Positions 53,979 to 63,699 of a DNA stretch of 64,000 nt are shown piece after piece (the first letter of the stretch is position 1; every line of letters starts with the position of its first letter). A model generated the notes under the pieces. That model was not told the origin of the DNA. It saw only the letters and a list, made by a program, of their open reading frames with translations, and did not search any database. Made by a program: the position numbers and the translations under genes. This stretch comes from Granulosicoccus sp045106475 (lineage in GTDB: Bacteria > Pseudomonadota > Gammaproteobacteria > Granulosicoccales > Granulosicoccaceae): contig JBGCEO010000011.1 in the NCBI GenBank assembly GCA_045106475.1, positions 1-64,000 of the forward strand, in the 5' to 3' direction.

Positions 53979-54453
53979 ACGTATAACGTCACTCTGGTTT
54001 TACTCCTCAACGGCACTTTGAAGGCCTAGATATCGCCTGAATTACATTAAATATGAAGTTTAATATCGAGTACGTAGGATGGCCGCTGTGCCACACCAGT
54101 GGGTGGCTCCCTACGCGGAGAACCATCCAGTTGCCCGTTCTTTTTGATTGAGGCTACAGGCACCACTCGTACAGGCCTTGCTTCACGCCCCAAAGCACAT
54201 TATTGCATGTTACTGCTGTGGCAAAGGTCCATCGCTCACACGTCTCAACGGAACGAACTACAATGCACTACAGTGCTCGGCAAATCCTTCCTACGCCATC
54301 TCTCTAACGCCTAGTATACGCCAGCTAACACCATTCGGTCGCATTAATGGCCCTTTAGATTGATCTGAATACGTTTACAAATCCGCAAATTTCGATCTCG
54401 GCTTGCTGTGTGCTTGCTTATTCCTGCTATTTCCAGAGTAAAGACCCTAAATC
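53979..54453. other. Divergent intergenic region with one structured element
   Basis: 475 bases separating the disordered-protein gene and the SulP gene. I find no convincing gene; the short open frames have no family features. GAGGAG on the minus strand lies 27 bases upstream of the disordered-protein ATG, too far for that start. The hairpin at 54073-54115 is the only distinctive structure. Confidence 0.55.
54073..54115. ncRNA. Three-part stem-loop of unknown role
   Basis: CGTAGG pairs with CCTACG (54073-54078 with 54110-54115), GGCC with GGCT using one G-U pair (54081-54084 with 54105-54108), and CCAC with GTGG (54091-54094 with 54099-54102) around an ACCA loop. It could be a small structured leader or an RNA; either strand could form it. 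Only the pairing is seen. Confidence 0.25.
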
Positions 54454-55944
54454 GTGAATACAGAAAATCTCGACCGCTTGCAACATGAGTGGTTTGGCAA
54501 TATCCGTGCCGACCTGCTCGCAGGGCTTGTGGTTGCCCTCGCGCTCATTCCTGAAGCTATTGCCTTTTCGATCATAGCAGGCGTGGATCCGAAGGTAGGT
54601 CTCTACGCCTCTTTCTCTATTGCCGTCATCGTTGCAATCACAGGCGGTCGACCGGGCATGATTTCAGCGGCTACCGCAGCCACCGCGGTCTTGATGGTCA
54701 CGCTGGTTAAAGATTATGGACTGCAATACTTGCTGGCCGCTACGGTGCTGGCAGGGCTGCTGCAGATTGCCGCCGGTTTACTGAAGCTGGGCGCTGTGAT
54801 GCGATTCGTGTCGCGCTCCGTCATGACAGGCTTTGTGAATGCGCTGGCGATTCTGATCTTTATGGCGCAATTACCTGAACTCATCAATGTTCCCTACCTG
54901 ACATACGTTATGGTCGCAGCGGGCCTTGGCATCATCTACTTGCTACCGCGGGTCACTCAAGTCGTACCCTCACCACTAGTATGCATTATTGTACTTACCG
55001 GTTTGTCCCTGATGCTAGGTCTCGATATTCGTACAGTCGGGGACATGGGAGAATTGCCGGACTCCTTGCCTATCTTCCTGCTGCCTGATATCCCCTGGAA
55101 CCTTGAAACACTGCGGATAATTCTTCCCTATTCAGCGGCCGTTGCAGCGGTAGGGCTGCTGGAGTCACTGATGACGGCATCCATTGTCGACGAACTGACT
55201 GACACGCGCAGTGACAAGAACAGAGAGTGTATCGGCCAGGGTATCGCTAACACCGCTACGGGCTTTATCGGCGGAATGGCTGGCTGCGCCATGATCGGAC
55301 AATCCATCATCAATGTGAAATCAGGCGGTCGAGGCCGTTTATCTACTTTTTGTGCTGGACTGTTCCTGCTGTTGATGATTGTTTTTCTCGGTGATTGGGT
55401 TAAGCAAATACCCATGGCAGCGCTGGTTGCCATCATGATCATGGTATCTATAGGAACCTTCAGCTGGTCTTCCCTGATCAACTTGCGCGACCATCCACGC
55501 AGTTCATCAATCGTGATGCTTGCCACTGTAATTGTGGTGGTGGCAACCCATAATTTAGCTATTGGCGTGCTCGTTGGCGTCCTGTTCTCAGGTATTTTCT
55601 TTGCCTGGAAAATTTCTCAGATATTCAGAGTAACTTCCGAGTTGTCTGCAGATGAACGACAACGTACCTACAAGGTAGAAGGACAATTGTTCTTTGCGTC
55701 AACCGATGAATTTACCGCATCTTTCAATTTCAAAGAAGCATTGGAGCGGGTAGTGATCGATGTAAGTGATGCGCATATCTGGGACATATCCAGCGTGCAG
55801 GCACTGGATATGGTTGTCCTCAAATTTCGACGCGAAGGAAGCGAGGTTGAGATCATCGGGCTCAATAAAGCCAGCGAAACTATCGTTGATCAACTAGCAG
55901 TTCACGACAAACCAGGTGCACTTGACGATATGATAGGACATTGA
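54454..55944 (+). CDS. SulP-family anion transporter with STAS domain
   Basis: 496 residues. ADLLAGLVVALALIPEAIAF is the SulP signature helix, followed by GLYASFSIAVIVAITGGRPGMIS, further helices up to about residue 395 and a C-terminal STAS domain (FFASTDEFTASFNF, VVIDVSDAHIWDISSVQALDMV). SulP proteins move sulfate, bicarbonate or other anions, often as Na+ or H+ symporters or exchangers; the ion here cannot be assigned. The start is GTG. The universal stress protein gene follows after 92 bases, an association also seen for other SulP genes. Confidence 0.9.
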   Translation: MNTENLDRLQHEWFGNIRADLLAGLVVALALIPEAIAFSIIAGVDPKVGLYASFSIAVIVAITGGRPGMISAATAATAVLMVTLVKDYGLQYLLAATVLAGLLQIAAGLLKLGAVMRFVSRSVMTGFVNALAILIFMAQLPELINVPYLTYVMVAAGLGIIYLLPRVTQVVPSPLVCIIVLTGLSLMLGLDIRTVGDMGELPDSLPIFLLPDIPWNLETLRIILPYSAAVAAVGLLESLMTASIVDELTDTRSDKNRECIGQGIANTATGFIGGMAGCAMIGQSIINVKSGGRGRLSTFCAGLFLLLMIVFLGDWVKQIPMAALVAIMIMVSIGTFSWSSLINLRDHPRSSSIVMLATVIVVVATHNLAIGVLVGVLFSGIFFAWKISQIFRVTSELSADERQRTYKVEGQLFFASTDEFTASFNFKEALERVVIDVSDAHIWDISSVQALDMVVLKFRREGSEVEIIGLNKASETIVDQLAVHDKPGALDDMIGH

Positions 55945-56036
55945 TGTGAGTAACTATACCTTTGTCAAAATCGTGTTTACGCCCCTATCGCAGGGCACAT
56001 TCGTGAAAGGTTCAGCTAGTAGAAGAGTCCCCGCCA

Positions 56037-56891
56037 ATGTCTAAACTAATTGCAGTGATCGATGGGTCCGCCTATTCCGCCAGCGTTTGCGAACATGCCG
56101 CATGGATTGCCAACCGGGCAAACAGCGAAGTAGAAGTTGTGCATGTATTAGGGCGACGCGATGTATCCAGTGAACCGTCCAACCTCAGCGGCAGCATTGG
56201 GCTTGGTGCTCGTTCAGCGTTGCTCTCTGAACTGGCCGAACTGGATGCTCAAAAGGCAAGACTGGCACAAAAGCGGGGTCGCGCGATTCTCGTCGATGCT
56301 GAAAAGCTTCTCAGTGAACGGTCCGTGCAGGCGATACACACACGTTTGCGTAACGGTGAAATTGTTGAAACTGTGCAGGAGCTAGGAGCCGATGCCGATT
56401 TGATAGTGATTGGAAAACGCGGCGAAGGTGCAGACTTTGACACACTGCATCTAGGCTCTAACCTGGAAAGAGTCGCCCGCTCAACGACCAAGCCGGTTCT
56501 GGTTGCCGCACGCGGTTTTCGACCGATCAATCGTGTGCTAGTTGCATTCGACGGCGGTTCAAGTTCACTCAAAGCCATCGAATACTTTGCGCAAAGGGCA
56601 CACTACAACGACCTTAAGGTTCACCTGCTCAACGTCGGCACTGAATCTACTCAAATGCGCCGACAGATCGAGGGCGCTGTGGCAGCCTTGCAAGCCGGTG
56701 GTTACGAGGCCAGTTCTGAGGTTCAGGCAGGACAGCCAGAAACCATCATCGCAAACACGGTTGAAAGCGAGTCATTTGATCTGGTGATAATGGGTGCCTA
56801 CGGGCACTCACGAATCCGCAATTTGATCATAGGTTCAACAACCACCGAGATGATCCGCTATTGCAAGGTTCCTGTATTGCTGTTTCGCTGA
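56037..56891 (+). CDS. Tandem universal stress protein (two UspA domains)
   Basis: 284 residues with two UspA domains. The first covers about 1-150 (LIAVIDGSAYSASVCEHAAW, VIGKRGEGADFDTLHLGSN) and the second 160-284 (RVLVAFDGGSSSLKAIEYF, VIMGAYGHSRIRNLIIGST), the latter with the G-x2-G-x9-G-S/T nucleotide-binding pattern. Such proteins bind ATP or AMP and help survive starvation and oxidative stress. It sits between SulP and a small membrane protein on the same strand and may tune the transporter. That link is inference. Confidence 0.92.
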   Translation: MSKLIAVIDGSAYSASVCEHAAWIANRANSEVEVVHVLGRRDVSSEPSNLSGSIGLGARSALLSELAELDAQKARLAQKRGRAILVDAEKLLSERSVQAIHTRLRNGEIVETVQELGADADLIVIGKRGEGADFDTLHLGSNLERVARSTTKPVLVAARGFRPINRVLVAFDGGSSSLKAIEYFAQRAHYNDLKVHLLNVGTESTQMRRQIEGAVAALQAGGYEASSEVQAGQPETIIANTVESESFDLVIMGAYGHSRIRNLIIGSTTTEMIRYCKVPVLLFR

Positions 56892-56955
56892 ATTGAAATT
56901 CTGCGAACCAACCCCACACTCAGATGAATAAGTAACCGTTATTTGGGTGAGCCAT

Positions 56956-57180
56956 ATGAATGATTTAAAACAACAGTTAGCTCCAAGCTGGAGCACGGTC
57001 AATTTGGTAGTGGCAGTCATTCTGTTTCTGATCGCCTGGCCACTGGGTCTTCTGATGATTGCATACATTGTCTGGGGCAAGAAGCTGGGGCTGGATTTAA
57101 GTAATCCTGAAACCCTTACAGTTTTCGGAAAACGCCTGGCTACCGCATGGCGTGCAGCAGTTGATTCATTCTCCAAATAG
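56956..57180 (+). CDS. Small membrane protein, DUF2852-like
   Basis: About 74 residues. One long hydrophobic hairpin (VNLVVAVILFLIAWPLGLLMIAYIVWGKKLG) resembles DUF2852, where a hydrophobic WP[IL]GL-type helix precedes a W-G-x-x motif. ATG 56956 follows a GGTGAG-type site; GTG 56947 is possible. It is probably cotranscribed with the universal stress protein 64 bases upstream. The function is unknown. Confidence 0.65.
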   Translation: MNDLKQQLAPSWSTVNLVVAVILFLIAWPLGLLMIAYIVWGKKLGLDLSNPETLTVFGKRLATAWRAAVDSFSK

Positions 57181-57384
57181 CTGTATCCGCCCTACTCTGG
57201 CTAATCAGTTCTGCCAAAGGGCGCTAGATCACAGATGTAACCTGCGATAGCAGCCACTGAACGCTGCTACTCTCCCCTGCGTGGCCCCCTCTATGTGATA
57301 CGTGGTGGCAGTTAACCCGACTGTCTACCAGCCGATACTTCCGATAGTAATACCTTTTTTATTTCTCATATCGGTTGGTTTTGA

Positions 57385-58377
57385 ATGTCGGGAGTTAGCA
57401 CCATCAGCCTTGCCGCACAGATGCTCGGCGCACTCGCCACTTTCTGTTTGTCTACACCTGCCTGGACTGCGGAGCAGGAAAAACCACTGTGTCTCTATGT
57501 CTCCTCCTACCATCAGGGATTTGCATGGTCAGACGGCGTTGAACGTGGATTGAGAAATACTATCGATGAACAATGCACGTTGGTGCAACTGGATATGAAC
57601 ACGCAAAGGGAAAAAACACCTGCAAACAAAATTCTCGCTGGAAAAACAGCCTATAAACTATATCAGAACCTGAATCCCGATATTGTCATATCCTCGGATG
57701 ACAATGCGGTCAAATACTTTGTTGTTCCCTACCTTGTTGATACCGAAACACCAGTGGTGTTCTCAGGCATCAGTTGGAGTCTAGAGGAGTATGGCCTCCC
57801 TGCTAATAACATCACAGGCATAGTTAGGGTGGCTCATATTGAATCCATGTTATCGATGGGCCTGAACGCTACTGAAAAGTCGCAAGATGACTTGACCAGG
57901 ATTGCCTATCTCGGTGCTAAAACGCTTACAGAGACCAGGAATTACAACCGCGTAAAAAAAGTGGCCAAAAACCTATCCCTGAAAGTGGACGGTATGCTGG
58001 TGGAGGATTTTGAAGCCTGGAAGAAGGGATTTAAGCGAGCACAAGACTACGACCTTGTGATCATCGGAGATAAGTCCGGAATCGATCAGTGGAATACCCG
58101 CCAAGCACTAGCAACAGTAAATCATTCAAGCACCAAGCCGAGCATGACAAATCACAAGTCGATGCTACCGTATTCATTATTCGGCTTCACCTCTATTGCC
58201 GAGGAATTCGGTGAATGGGCAGCGACCTCTGCTATTGCCATTCTCAATGGAATGAAGGTATTCGACATACCCATAGTGAGTAATCAGCACTGGGATACCT
58301 GGGTTAACAAGCAACTGCTCAAAAAGCAGACATTGAAAATCAGTGAATCCATATTCAGAAGCGCTAAAGAGTACTAG
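57385..58377 (+). CDS. Periplasmic ABC-type substrate-binding protein (ABC_sub_bind-like)
   Basis: 330 residues. The N-terminus has a hydrophobic stretch ending STPAWTAEQ, a signal peptide. The body (CLYVSSYHQGFAWSDGVERGL, NPDIVISSDDNAVKYFVVPYL, VVFSGISWSLEEYG, DYDLVIIGDKSGID) matches type I periplasmic binding folds of the ABC_sub_bind family. No transporter genes are adjacent. The next gene, nine bases downstream, is a CHASE-PAS-GGDEF-EAL sensor, so it more likely presents a ligand to that sensor than to a transporter. This is inference from gene order. Confidence 0.82.
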   Translation: MSGVSTISLAAQMLGALATFCLSTPAWTAEQEKPLCLYVSSYHQGFAWSDGVERGLRNTIDEQCTLVQLDMNTQREKTPANKILAGKTAYKLYQNLNPDIVISSDDNAVKYFVVPYLVDTETPVVFSGISWSLEEYGLPANNITGIVRVAHIESMLSMGLNATEKSQDDLTRIAYLGAKTLTETRNYNRVKKVAKNLSLKVDGMLVEDFEAWKKGFKRAQDYDLVIIGDKSGIDQWNTRQALATVNHSSTKPSMTNHKSMLPYSLFGFTSIAEEFGEWAATSAIAILNGMKVFDIPIVSNQHWDTWVNKQLLKKQTLKISESIFRSAKEY

Positions 58378-58386
58378 TTCGCTCTG

Positions 58387-61161
58387 ATGCAAATCCGGCT
58401 TACAACTTTACTGCGCAAGAGCAATGCGACATCCATTGGCGTGTTACTTTTTACGCTCTTTGTGCTGCCAGCTACTCTGTATGCTGCCCATAGCTTCAAT
58501 CACTATCAGCAAACCAGTAAAATCAATAGCGACACCCAAAGCATCTTCAGAGACATTAACGAACGACTCAACGCGATTCGTACCTTAATGTCATCTCTAG
58601 TGGCTCTTAATGATGTATTACCCGAATTTGACAAGCGCACTCTGCAACTATTCTCTAAACACGTTTTTCAAAACGACACTTATATAACAGCACTAGGGCG
58701 CTTTGACCGGGTAAATGGAGACGAACGCAGCAGCTTCGAATCAAGGCTCTCTGGCAAAGAAAATACCAAACTTCAAATACACCAGTTTACTGAACTGGGA
58801 GATGAGGCCAGAAGACCAGAATCAGATTGGTACTATCCCATCTCGATGCTCGAACCAATGAGCCCGCACAACAAGCTATTGCTTGGGGCAGACCTTGGCT
58901 CGGCAACCGGTTTTAGTGAAATCATTCATACCAACACTGTAAACAGTGACCCGGTGTTTACAACTTTGCCTACATCCTGGCCTCGGGGAGTCAGTCTCAT
59001 TGCTCTGCAGACGATCAATAGCAACGATTTTACGCCCGGAGATAATGGAGAACAGCTGTCAAAACCAGTCGGCGGATTTTGGGCATATATCGATTTGCAA
59101 AAGCTGCTTGCAAATGCATCAGATCAATGGAGTTCTTACGATCTCAACGTTGAAATTGTATCGGGTAATAAACGCAAGGTTCTGTACAAAAAACTGGCGG
59201 CACCAAATTCTGCAGGATTTCTGACATCTCTTTATCAAACCAATAGTGTCAAGCAGCGATTCAATGCCGGTCATGATAGATATTTGGTTGTGACCTTTGA
59301 ACAAGCAATCGGATTTTCTGTTAAAGCCCTGATAACGATCATGATTATGATCGTTATCAGCGTAGTAGCACTGTTTTCAACGATACTGTTTATCACTGCC
59401 CGTACTGCATCCACAGATCAATCTGTAAATGTACAGGAGCAAGAGAAAGATCTGTTGCTCGAAGATCGGAAAAACGCAGAGAAGACGCTCAACTCTGTTC
59501 AGGATGCCATTATCACACTCGACACAAACTTTCGAATTGCCCACATCAATCCAGCCGCAAGCATTCAATTCAACATCAAAGCCAGCCTGGCAATTGGATC
59601 TAAACTGTCCAGGATGATGCAGTTTCAGGAAGTGGATAGCAATTTTGAAAACTTCAATATTCCTGCAGCTCTGGCCAACATTGAGCACAACAGCAAGGGT
59701 GAGTTTGATGTGGTGCCAACAGGTTGCTCCCACGACGACTTTGTTCTCCGACTAACGTTAAGCAGTTCGCGTACGCCAGAGGGTAAAACTGATGGTCATG
59801 TTCTGGTATTTCGTGATGTAAGCCATGAACGTCGACTAACAAATAAACTGGCCTATCAGGCTAACCATGATGCACTTACAGGTTGCACGAACCGATACTT
59901 CTTCGAGAATAAACTTGCAACTCTGATCGACGAGCAGCCGTTCAATAATCAGACGCATGCTCTTTGCTACATGGACCTTGATCAATTCAAAATAGTCAAC
60001 GACACCTGCGGTCACCGGGCTGGAGATAGGCTACTCCAGGAGTTGACAGAGAATATGCTAACCGGTATCCGACAGAGCGATGTGCTCTCCCGATTGGGCG
60101 GCGATGAATTTGGTCTGCTCATCGTTGATGCAACCCCCGAGACAGCGATTGAGATTTCTGAGCGCATCTACAAGTTTTTTCAAAATTACGTTTTTCACCA
60201 TGAAGACAAAGCCTTTGCTGTTAGAGCCAGCATCGGAATGGTGCATATTGATGAGTCCAGTGGTCAGCTCAAGGATATATTGGCAGCGGCGGACATTGCC
60301 TGCTATGCCGCGAAAGACAGTGGGCGAAATAACCTTTCCATCTATTCAAAAACAGACGAAAACATGGCTGAACGCTCAGTCGAATTGAGCTGGTTACCGC
60401 GCTTACAAAATGCGCTTCAAAAAAATGAATTCAGACTTCATGTTCAGGCTGTGGCAAAGCTAAAACCAGAATCAAACATCGCTCATTTTGAATTTTTATT
60501 GCGCCTGGCAAATCCTGATGGCAGTGACAGCACGCCCTGGCAATTCATCCAAGCTGCAGAGCGTTATGATCTGATGCGAGATATCGACAAGTGGGTTATT
60601 AAAAATGCTCTGCGCACGGTTGCAGAATTAAAAGGACAGCCCGGGGGCAACTGCAGTTTTTCGATAAACCTATCTGGACAATCTGCAGCTGATCCAACCT
60701 TGAAGGTATTCATTCAAGAACAATTGGCGCACTATGATGTAAATCCTGCTCAAATTTGGTTTGAGCTTACGGAGACAGCAGCCATTTCTCACTTTTCGGT
60801 TGCTGTCGATTTGATCAAGAGTATTCGCAGTTTTGGATCAAAGGTCGCCTTAGATGATTTTGGATCAGGGCTAAGTTCCTTTGGTTATCTCAAGAACCTT
60901 GCCGTAGACGTAATTAAAATTGACGGTCAGTTTGTAAGAGAAATTGCCAACAACTCGATTGATAGGGAAATGGTTCGAGCAATACACCAGGTCGGTAAAT
61001 CCATGGGTATAGAGACTGTTGCCGAATTTGTTGAGAGCCAGGAAATCGTTGACGAGCTTATAAAAATCGGTATTGATTATGCCCAGGGCTACCACATCGG
61101 AAAGCCCGGTCCCATCGGCGATGCAATGTCACAAGTCCCGGGTTTATACAAGGCCTCTTAG
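58387..61161 (+). CDS. Membrane sensor with CHASE-like, PAS, GGDEF and EAL domains
   Basis: 924 residues. A helix at about 15-35, a periplasmic region of about 275 residues with the CHASE-type pattern (ALGRFDRVNGDERSSFESRL), a second helix near 313-337, then PAS, GGDEF (SRLGGDEFGLLI, about 569) and EAL. The EAL motif itself reads EFL (HFEFLLRLANPDG), but the metal-binding positions in FSINLSG, ELTET, DDFGSGLSS, VIKIDG and VAEFVES are kept, so phosphodiesterase activity may survive. It follows the binding protein by nine bases and is likely its signalling partner, turning periplasmic ligand binding into a c-di-GMP change. Confidence 0.9.
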   Translation: MQIRLTTLLRKSNATSIGVLLFTLFVLPATLYAAHSFNHYQQTSKINSDTQSIFRDINERLNAIRTLMSSLVALNDVLPEFDKRTLQLFSKHVFQNDTYITALGRFDRVNGDERSSFESRLSGKENTKLQIHQFTELGDEARRPESDWYYPISMLEPMSPHNKLLLGADLGSATGFSEIIHTNTVNSDPVFTTLPTSWPRGVSLIALQTINSNDFTPGDNGEQLSKPVGGFWAYIDLQKLLANASDQWSSYDLNVEIVSGNKRKVLYKKLAAPNSAGFLTSLYQTNSVKQRFNAGHDRYLVVTFEQAIGFSVKALITIMIMIVISVVALFSTILFITARTASTDQSVNVQEQEKDLLLEDRKNAEKTLNSVQDAIITLDTNFRIAHINPAASIQFNIKASLAIGSKLSRMMQFQEVDSNFENFNIPAALANIEHNSKGEFDVVPTGCSHDDFVLRLTLSSSRTPEGKTDGHVLVFRDVSHERRLTNKLAYQANHDALTGCTNRYFFENKLATLIDEQPFNNQTHALCYMDLDQFKIVNDTCGHRAGDRLLQELTENMLTGIRQSDVLSRLGGDEFGLLIVDATPETAIEISERIYKFFQNYVFHHEDKAFAVRASIGMVHIDESSGQLKDILAAADIACYAAKDSGRNNLSIYSKTDENMAERSVELSWLPRLQNALQKNEFRLHVQAVAKLKPESNIAHFEFLLRLANPDGSDSTPWQFIQAAERYDLMRDIDKWVIKNALRTVAELKGQPGGNCSFSINLSGQSAADPTLKVFIQEQLAHYDVNPAQIWFELTETAAISHFSVAVDLIKSIRSFGSKVALDDFGSGLSSFGYLKNLAVDVIKIDGQFVREIANNSIDREMVRAIHQVGKSMGIETVAEFVESQEIVDELIKIGIDYAQGYHIGKPGPIGDAMSQVPGLYKAS

Positions 61162-61200
61162 CGCCAGCAACAGCTCACAACAACAGTCTTTTTTCAGAAC

Positions 61201-62463
61201 TCAGTTGAAACGATCCGGGCGAAACGCATCAAGTTCCGGGGATGGTTCTTCTCCGCAAACAATATCTGCAACCAAGCGCCCGGTTTTGGCACCGCCGGTG
61301 AGACCGATATGGTGATGTCCAAAGGCTGTGTATATACCGGTTTGTCTAATCTGCCCGATGAAAGGTAGACTATCGGCTGGAGCAGGACGATGCCCTAACC
61401 ACTCAACGGTATCGCTATAAGTCATATCAGGAAACGTATTTTTCACATGACGCATCAACAACTCAATAGGCTTTTTTGAAGGTCCTGCCTCGAGCCCACC
61501 GAATTCGACGATTCCGGCACAGCGCATACCATCATGCATGGGCGTAGCCACAAATTTCCCAGAGGCCACCATGGTTGGAGAGTTCAGATTAGAAGAAGGA
61601 TCTTTGAATATCACATGGTAGCCGCGCTCAGATTCCATGGGTATCTTGATACCTAGCTTCTTGCCCAGCACACCTGACCAGACACCGGCAGCCAGCACTA
61701 CACTATCGCAGCGAATGCTGCCTTCTGAGGTAACCACCGAAGACACTTTCCCATCGCTGAGTTCGAAATCGTGAACATCAGCCTGAAGAATTTGCCCGCC
61801 CTGCTCCAGAAAAACCTCGGCGAGCGATTTCACATACAAACCGGGCGAACGAATGTGCCCATGATTTTTAACAACTGCGAGGCACTTTATTTCTGGACCT
61901 AGCACGGGTTCCTTTTCCTGCACAGCTGGCCCCTCAACGAGCTCTGGTACAAATCCATTGTCGCGACGCAACGACCAGGTGTAGGCGTCTGCTTCATAGT
62001 CAGCCCGGGTTCGATACGCAAACTGGTAGTCGGAGGGCACTAACCATTTATCTGCATTTGTGTTGCCAGCAAGATCCTGGTGCTGCTCTACACTATCGCC
62101 CACGACAAACTTTAAGTGTTCAGCGATCCTGCGAGTGTCAGCGTCATTGGCAAACGATAGGTAGCGTCTAAGCCAAGGGGCTAACTTGGGCAGGTAAGAC
62201 CAGCGCAAGAACAACGGAAACTCTGCGTTCATCAATAGCCTTGGAGCTTTGCCCACCAGGCCCGGGCTTGTTACCGGAACAATCGCGCAAGAAGCCAACA
62301 CACCACCGTTGCCGTGGGAGGTTCCTTCTCCCGGAGCAAGCCTATCAATAAGCGTTACTTGTTTCCCAGCGCGCGAGAGCCACAAAGCGGTTGAGACTCC
62401 AACGATCCCCGCACCCACAACAACAGTGCGTGATTGCTCCGCCTGTAAGCTCTTACTGCTCAT
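61201..62463 (-). CDS. DadA-like FAD-dependent amino acid dehydrogenase
   Basis: 420 residues. TVVVGAGIVGVSTALWLSRAG is the FAD-binding Rossmann motif, SHGNGGVLASCAIVP is typical of the DadA/DAO group, and YTAFGHHHIGLTGGAKTGRLVA closes the FAD site. D-amino acid dehydrogenases oxidise D-amino acids, often D-alanine, to keto acids at the inner membrane. Related enzymes use glycine, hydroxyproline or other amines, so the substrate is uncertain. No alanine racemase gene is adjacent. It converges on the sensor gene with a 39-base gap. Confidence 0.85.
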   Translation of the reverse strand: MSSKSLQAEQSRTVVVGAGIVGVSTALWLSRAGKQVTLIDRLAPGEGTSHGNGGVLASCAIVPVTSPGLVGKAPRLLMNAEFPLFLRWSYLPKLAPWLRRYLSFANDADTRRIAEHLKFVVGDSVEQHQDLAGNTNADKWLVPSDYQFAYRTRADYEADAYTWSLRRDNGFVPELVEGPAVQEKEPVLGPEIKCLAVVKNHGHIRSPGLYVKSLAEVFLEQGGQILQADVHDFELSDGKVSSVVTSEGSIRCDSVVLAAGVWSGVLGKKLGIKIPMESERGYHVIFKDPSSNLNSPTMVASGKFVATPMHDGMRCAGIVEFGGLEAGPSKKPIELLMRHVKNTFPDMTYSDTVEWLGHRPAPADSLPFIGQIRQTGIYTAFGHHHIGLTGGAKTGRLVADIVCGEEPSPELDAFRPDRFN

Positions 62464-62560
62464 GACACACTGGTGGGCCTTTTAGACTAGGCCGATAGAG
62501 TAACGCAAGCGGTACTTTTAGCCAATGCTATCGATTAAATAGGTGCGGAGCATAGGCCCA

Positions 62561-63352
62561 TCAATGGCGCATGTATTCAGCCGGAGTGTTCTCTACTATA
62601 TATTTAGTGGCTTCGTAGATACAGGTACGAATCGCTTTTTCCATAGGAGTCTTGGCATAGCCACCCAAAGCTCCACCTAGATTACCGCCGCCAGTCAACG
62701 CACCCAGGGCTGCACCGACGTTGATGTCTTTAGCAACGCCTTCAACACGAGTCGCTGCCAAGACTTCCGTGGTGGCTGAATCGACTATGCGAATATCCAT
62801 CGCAATAGTGGCTTTGTTATAACCGCCAGACACCGCACCAACCAGCGCGGAAGCACTCTTGCCAAGCAATCCACTCACCTTGCCCGACGCACCGGATGAG
62901 CCAGGGTCAAAGCCTGTAATGGCCGCGATGACTGCAATATCAGCACCCTTGACGGCACCGCGTTTTACCCCGGTATTGTCAGTATAGCCATCCTCTTGAA
63001 GACCAATCTCTGCTTTAACTGAATCAATATTCTGCCGCTCCAGCACACGGTAACGCTTACTTTGAACAAGTGAAGTAGTTAACATGTCTTTAAGGCCTTC
63101 GGATATTCCTGCGTACTCACTAGAAGAGAAGGATAGTTCAGTACCGGCGATACCTATAGTTGTTTTATTGCTGCCCACGTTCCAATCAAAATCTGTTACG
63201 GCCACTTTTGCTCGGGGGCCAGAGTAAGGCGGCAGCTGAGTCTCCAGGCCTGTATCTACACTGGCTTCGGGCTTGACCAAGCTATCAAGACAGCCTGACA
63301 AAACCACTGCAATAGGAAGTGCAATGAAGAGATTCCTTAAAAATTTTGACAT
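62561..63352 (-). CDS. CsgG/curli-assembly-like outer-membrane lipoprotein
   Basis: About 263 residues. ATG 63352 follows AGGAGG seven bases upstream and gives a lipoprotein signal (AVVLSGC, Cys21). The body (RAKVAVTDFDWNVGSNK, GLKDMLTTSLVQSKRYRVLERQNID, VIAAITGFDPG, TIAMDIRIVDSATTEVLAATRV) is a CsgG-type fold, a family best known for the curli secretion pore but widespread without curli. No csgA, csgB, csgE or csgF is visible here. It may form a small export pore or help envelope stress responses. Confidence 0.85.
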   Translation of the reverse strand: MSKFLRNLFIALPIAVVLSGCLDSLVKPEASVDTGLETQLPPYSGPRAKVAVTDFDWNVGSNKTTIGIAGTELSFSSSEYAGISEGLKDMLTTSLVQSKRYRVLERQNIDSVKAEIGLQEDGYTDNTGVKRGAVKGADIAVIAAITGFDPGSSGASGKVSGLLGKSASALVGAVSGGYNKATIAMDIRIVDSATTEVLAATRVEGVAKDINVGAALGALTGGGNLGGALGGYAKTPMEKAIRTCIYEATKYIVENTPAEYMRH

Positions 63353-63625
63353 GCCTTTGCCTCCTGCGATCTGTTTGTTGAAATACGTGTGATTGGGGAG
63401 CTTAAAGATCATACGATGGACTCCTTTGCTTCTCAAACCTGACTACTAAAGCACATAAGATCAGCGTAAAGGACTTATCAAAAGCTATCCTATACCAATG
63501 TCTAGACTAATGACTAGACGCAAGGCTTAAGCATCTGCAGGGCATCAAGAAAAACGGCCCCGACACTCCGTCAACTGCTCTTCAGCTGTAGGAAAAACAA
63601 AGCCAGCCACTTGTTGAAAGTTCGA

Positions 63626-63642
63626 CAACCCAGACTGGGTTG
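63626..63642. promoter_or_regulatory. CAACCCAG palindrome with a nearby half-site
   Basis: CAACCCAG (63626-63633), one central base, CTGGGTTG (63635-63642) is a perfect eight-base inverted repeat. GACAACCCAG recurs at 63746-63755, between the candidate promoter and the solute-binding protein start. It looks like an operator with an extra half-site; the regulator is unknown. Confidence 0.4.
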
Positions 63643-63671
63643 CTAGCATACAACTCCGCTAATAATAGCAA

Positions 63672-63699
63672 TTTACAGACGCTCAGATGCCGTTATAAT
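63672..63699 (+). promoter_or_regulatory. Candidate sigma-70 promoter
   Basis: TTTACA (63672-63677) and TATAAT (63694-63699) are separated by 16 bases, a reasonable -35/-10 arrangement about 195 bases upstream of the solute-binding protein ATG. The CAACCCAG palindrome lies just upstream. Confidence 0.45.

Noticed and set aside
54099..54363. Two overlapping short open frames in the SulP upstream region
   Set aside because: They are 71 codons each, overlap in different frames, and show no family motif or convincing ribosome site.
58387..61161. Loss of phosphodiesterase activity in the sensor because EAL reads EFL
   Set aside because: The Glu of the motif and the other metal and catalytic residue regions are kept, so inactivity cannot be claimed from sequence alone.
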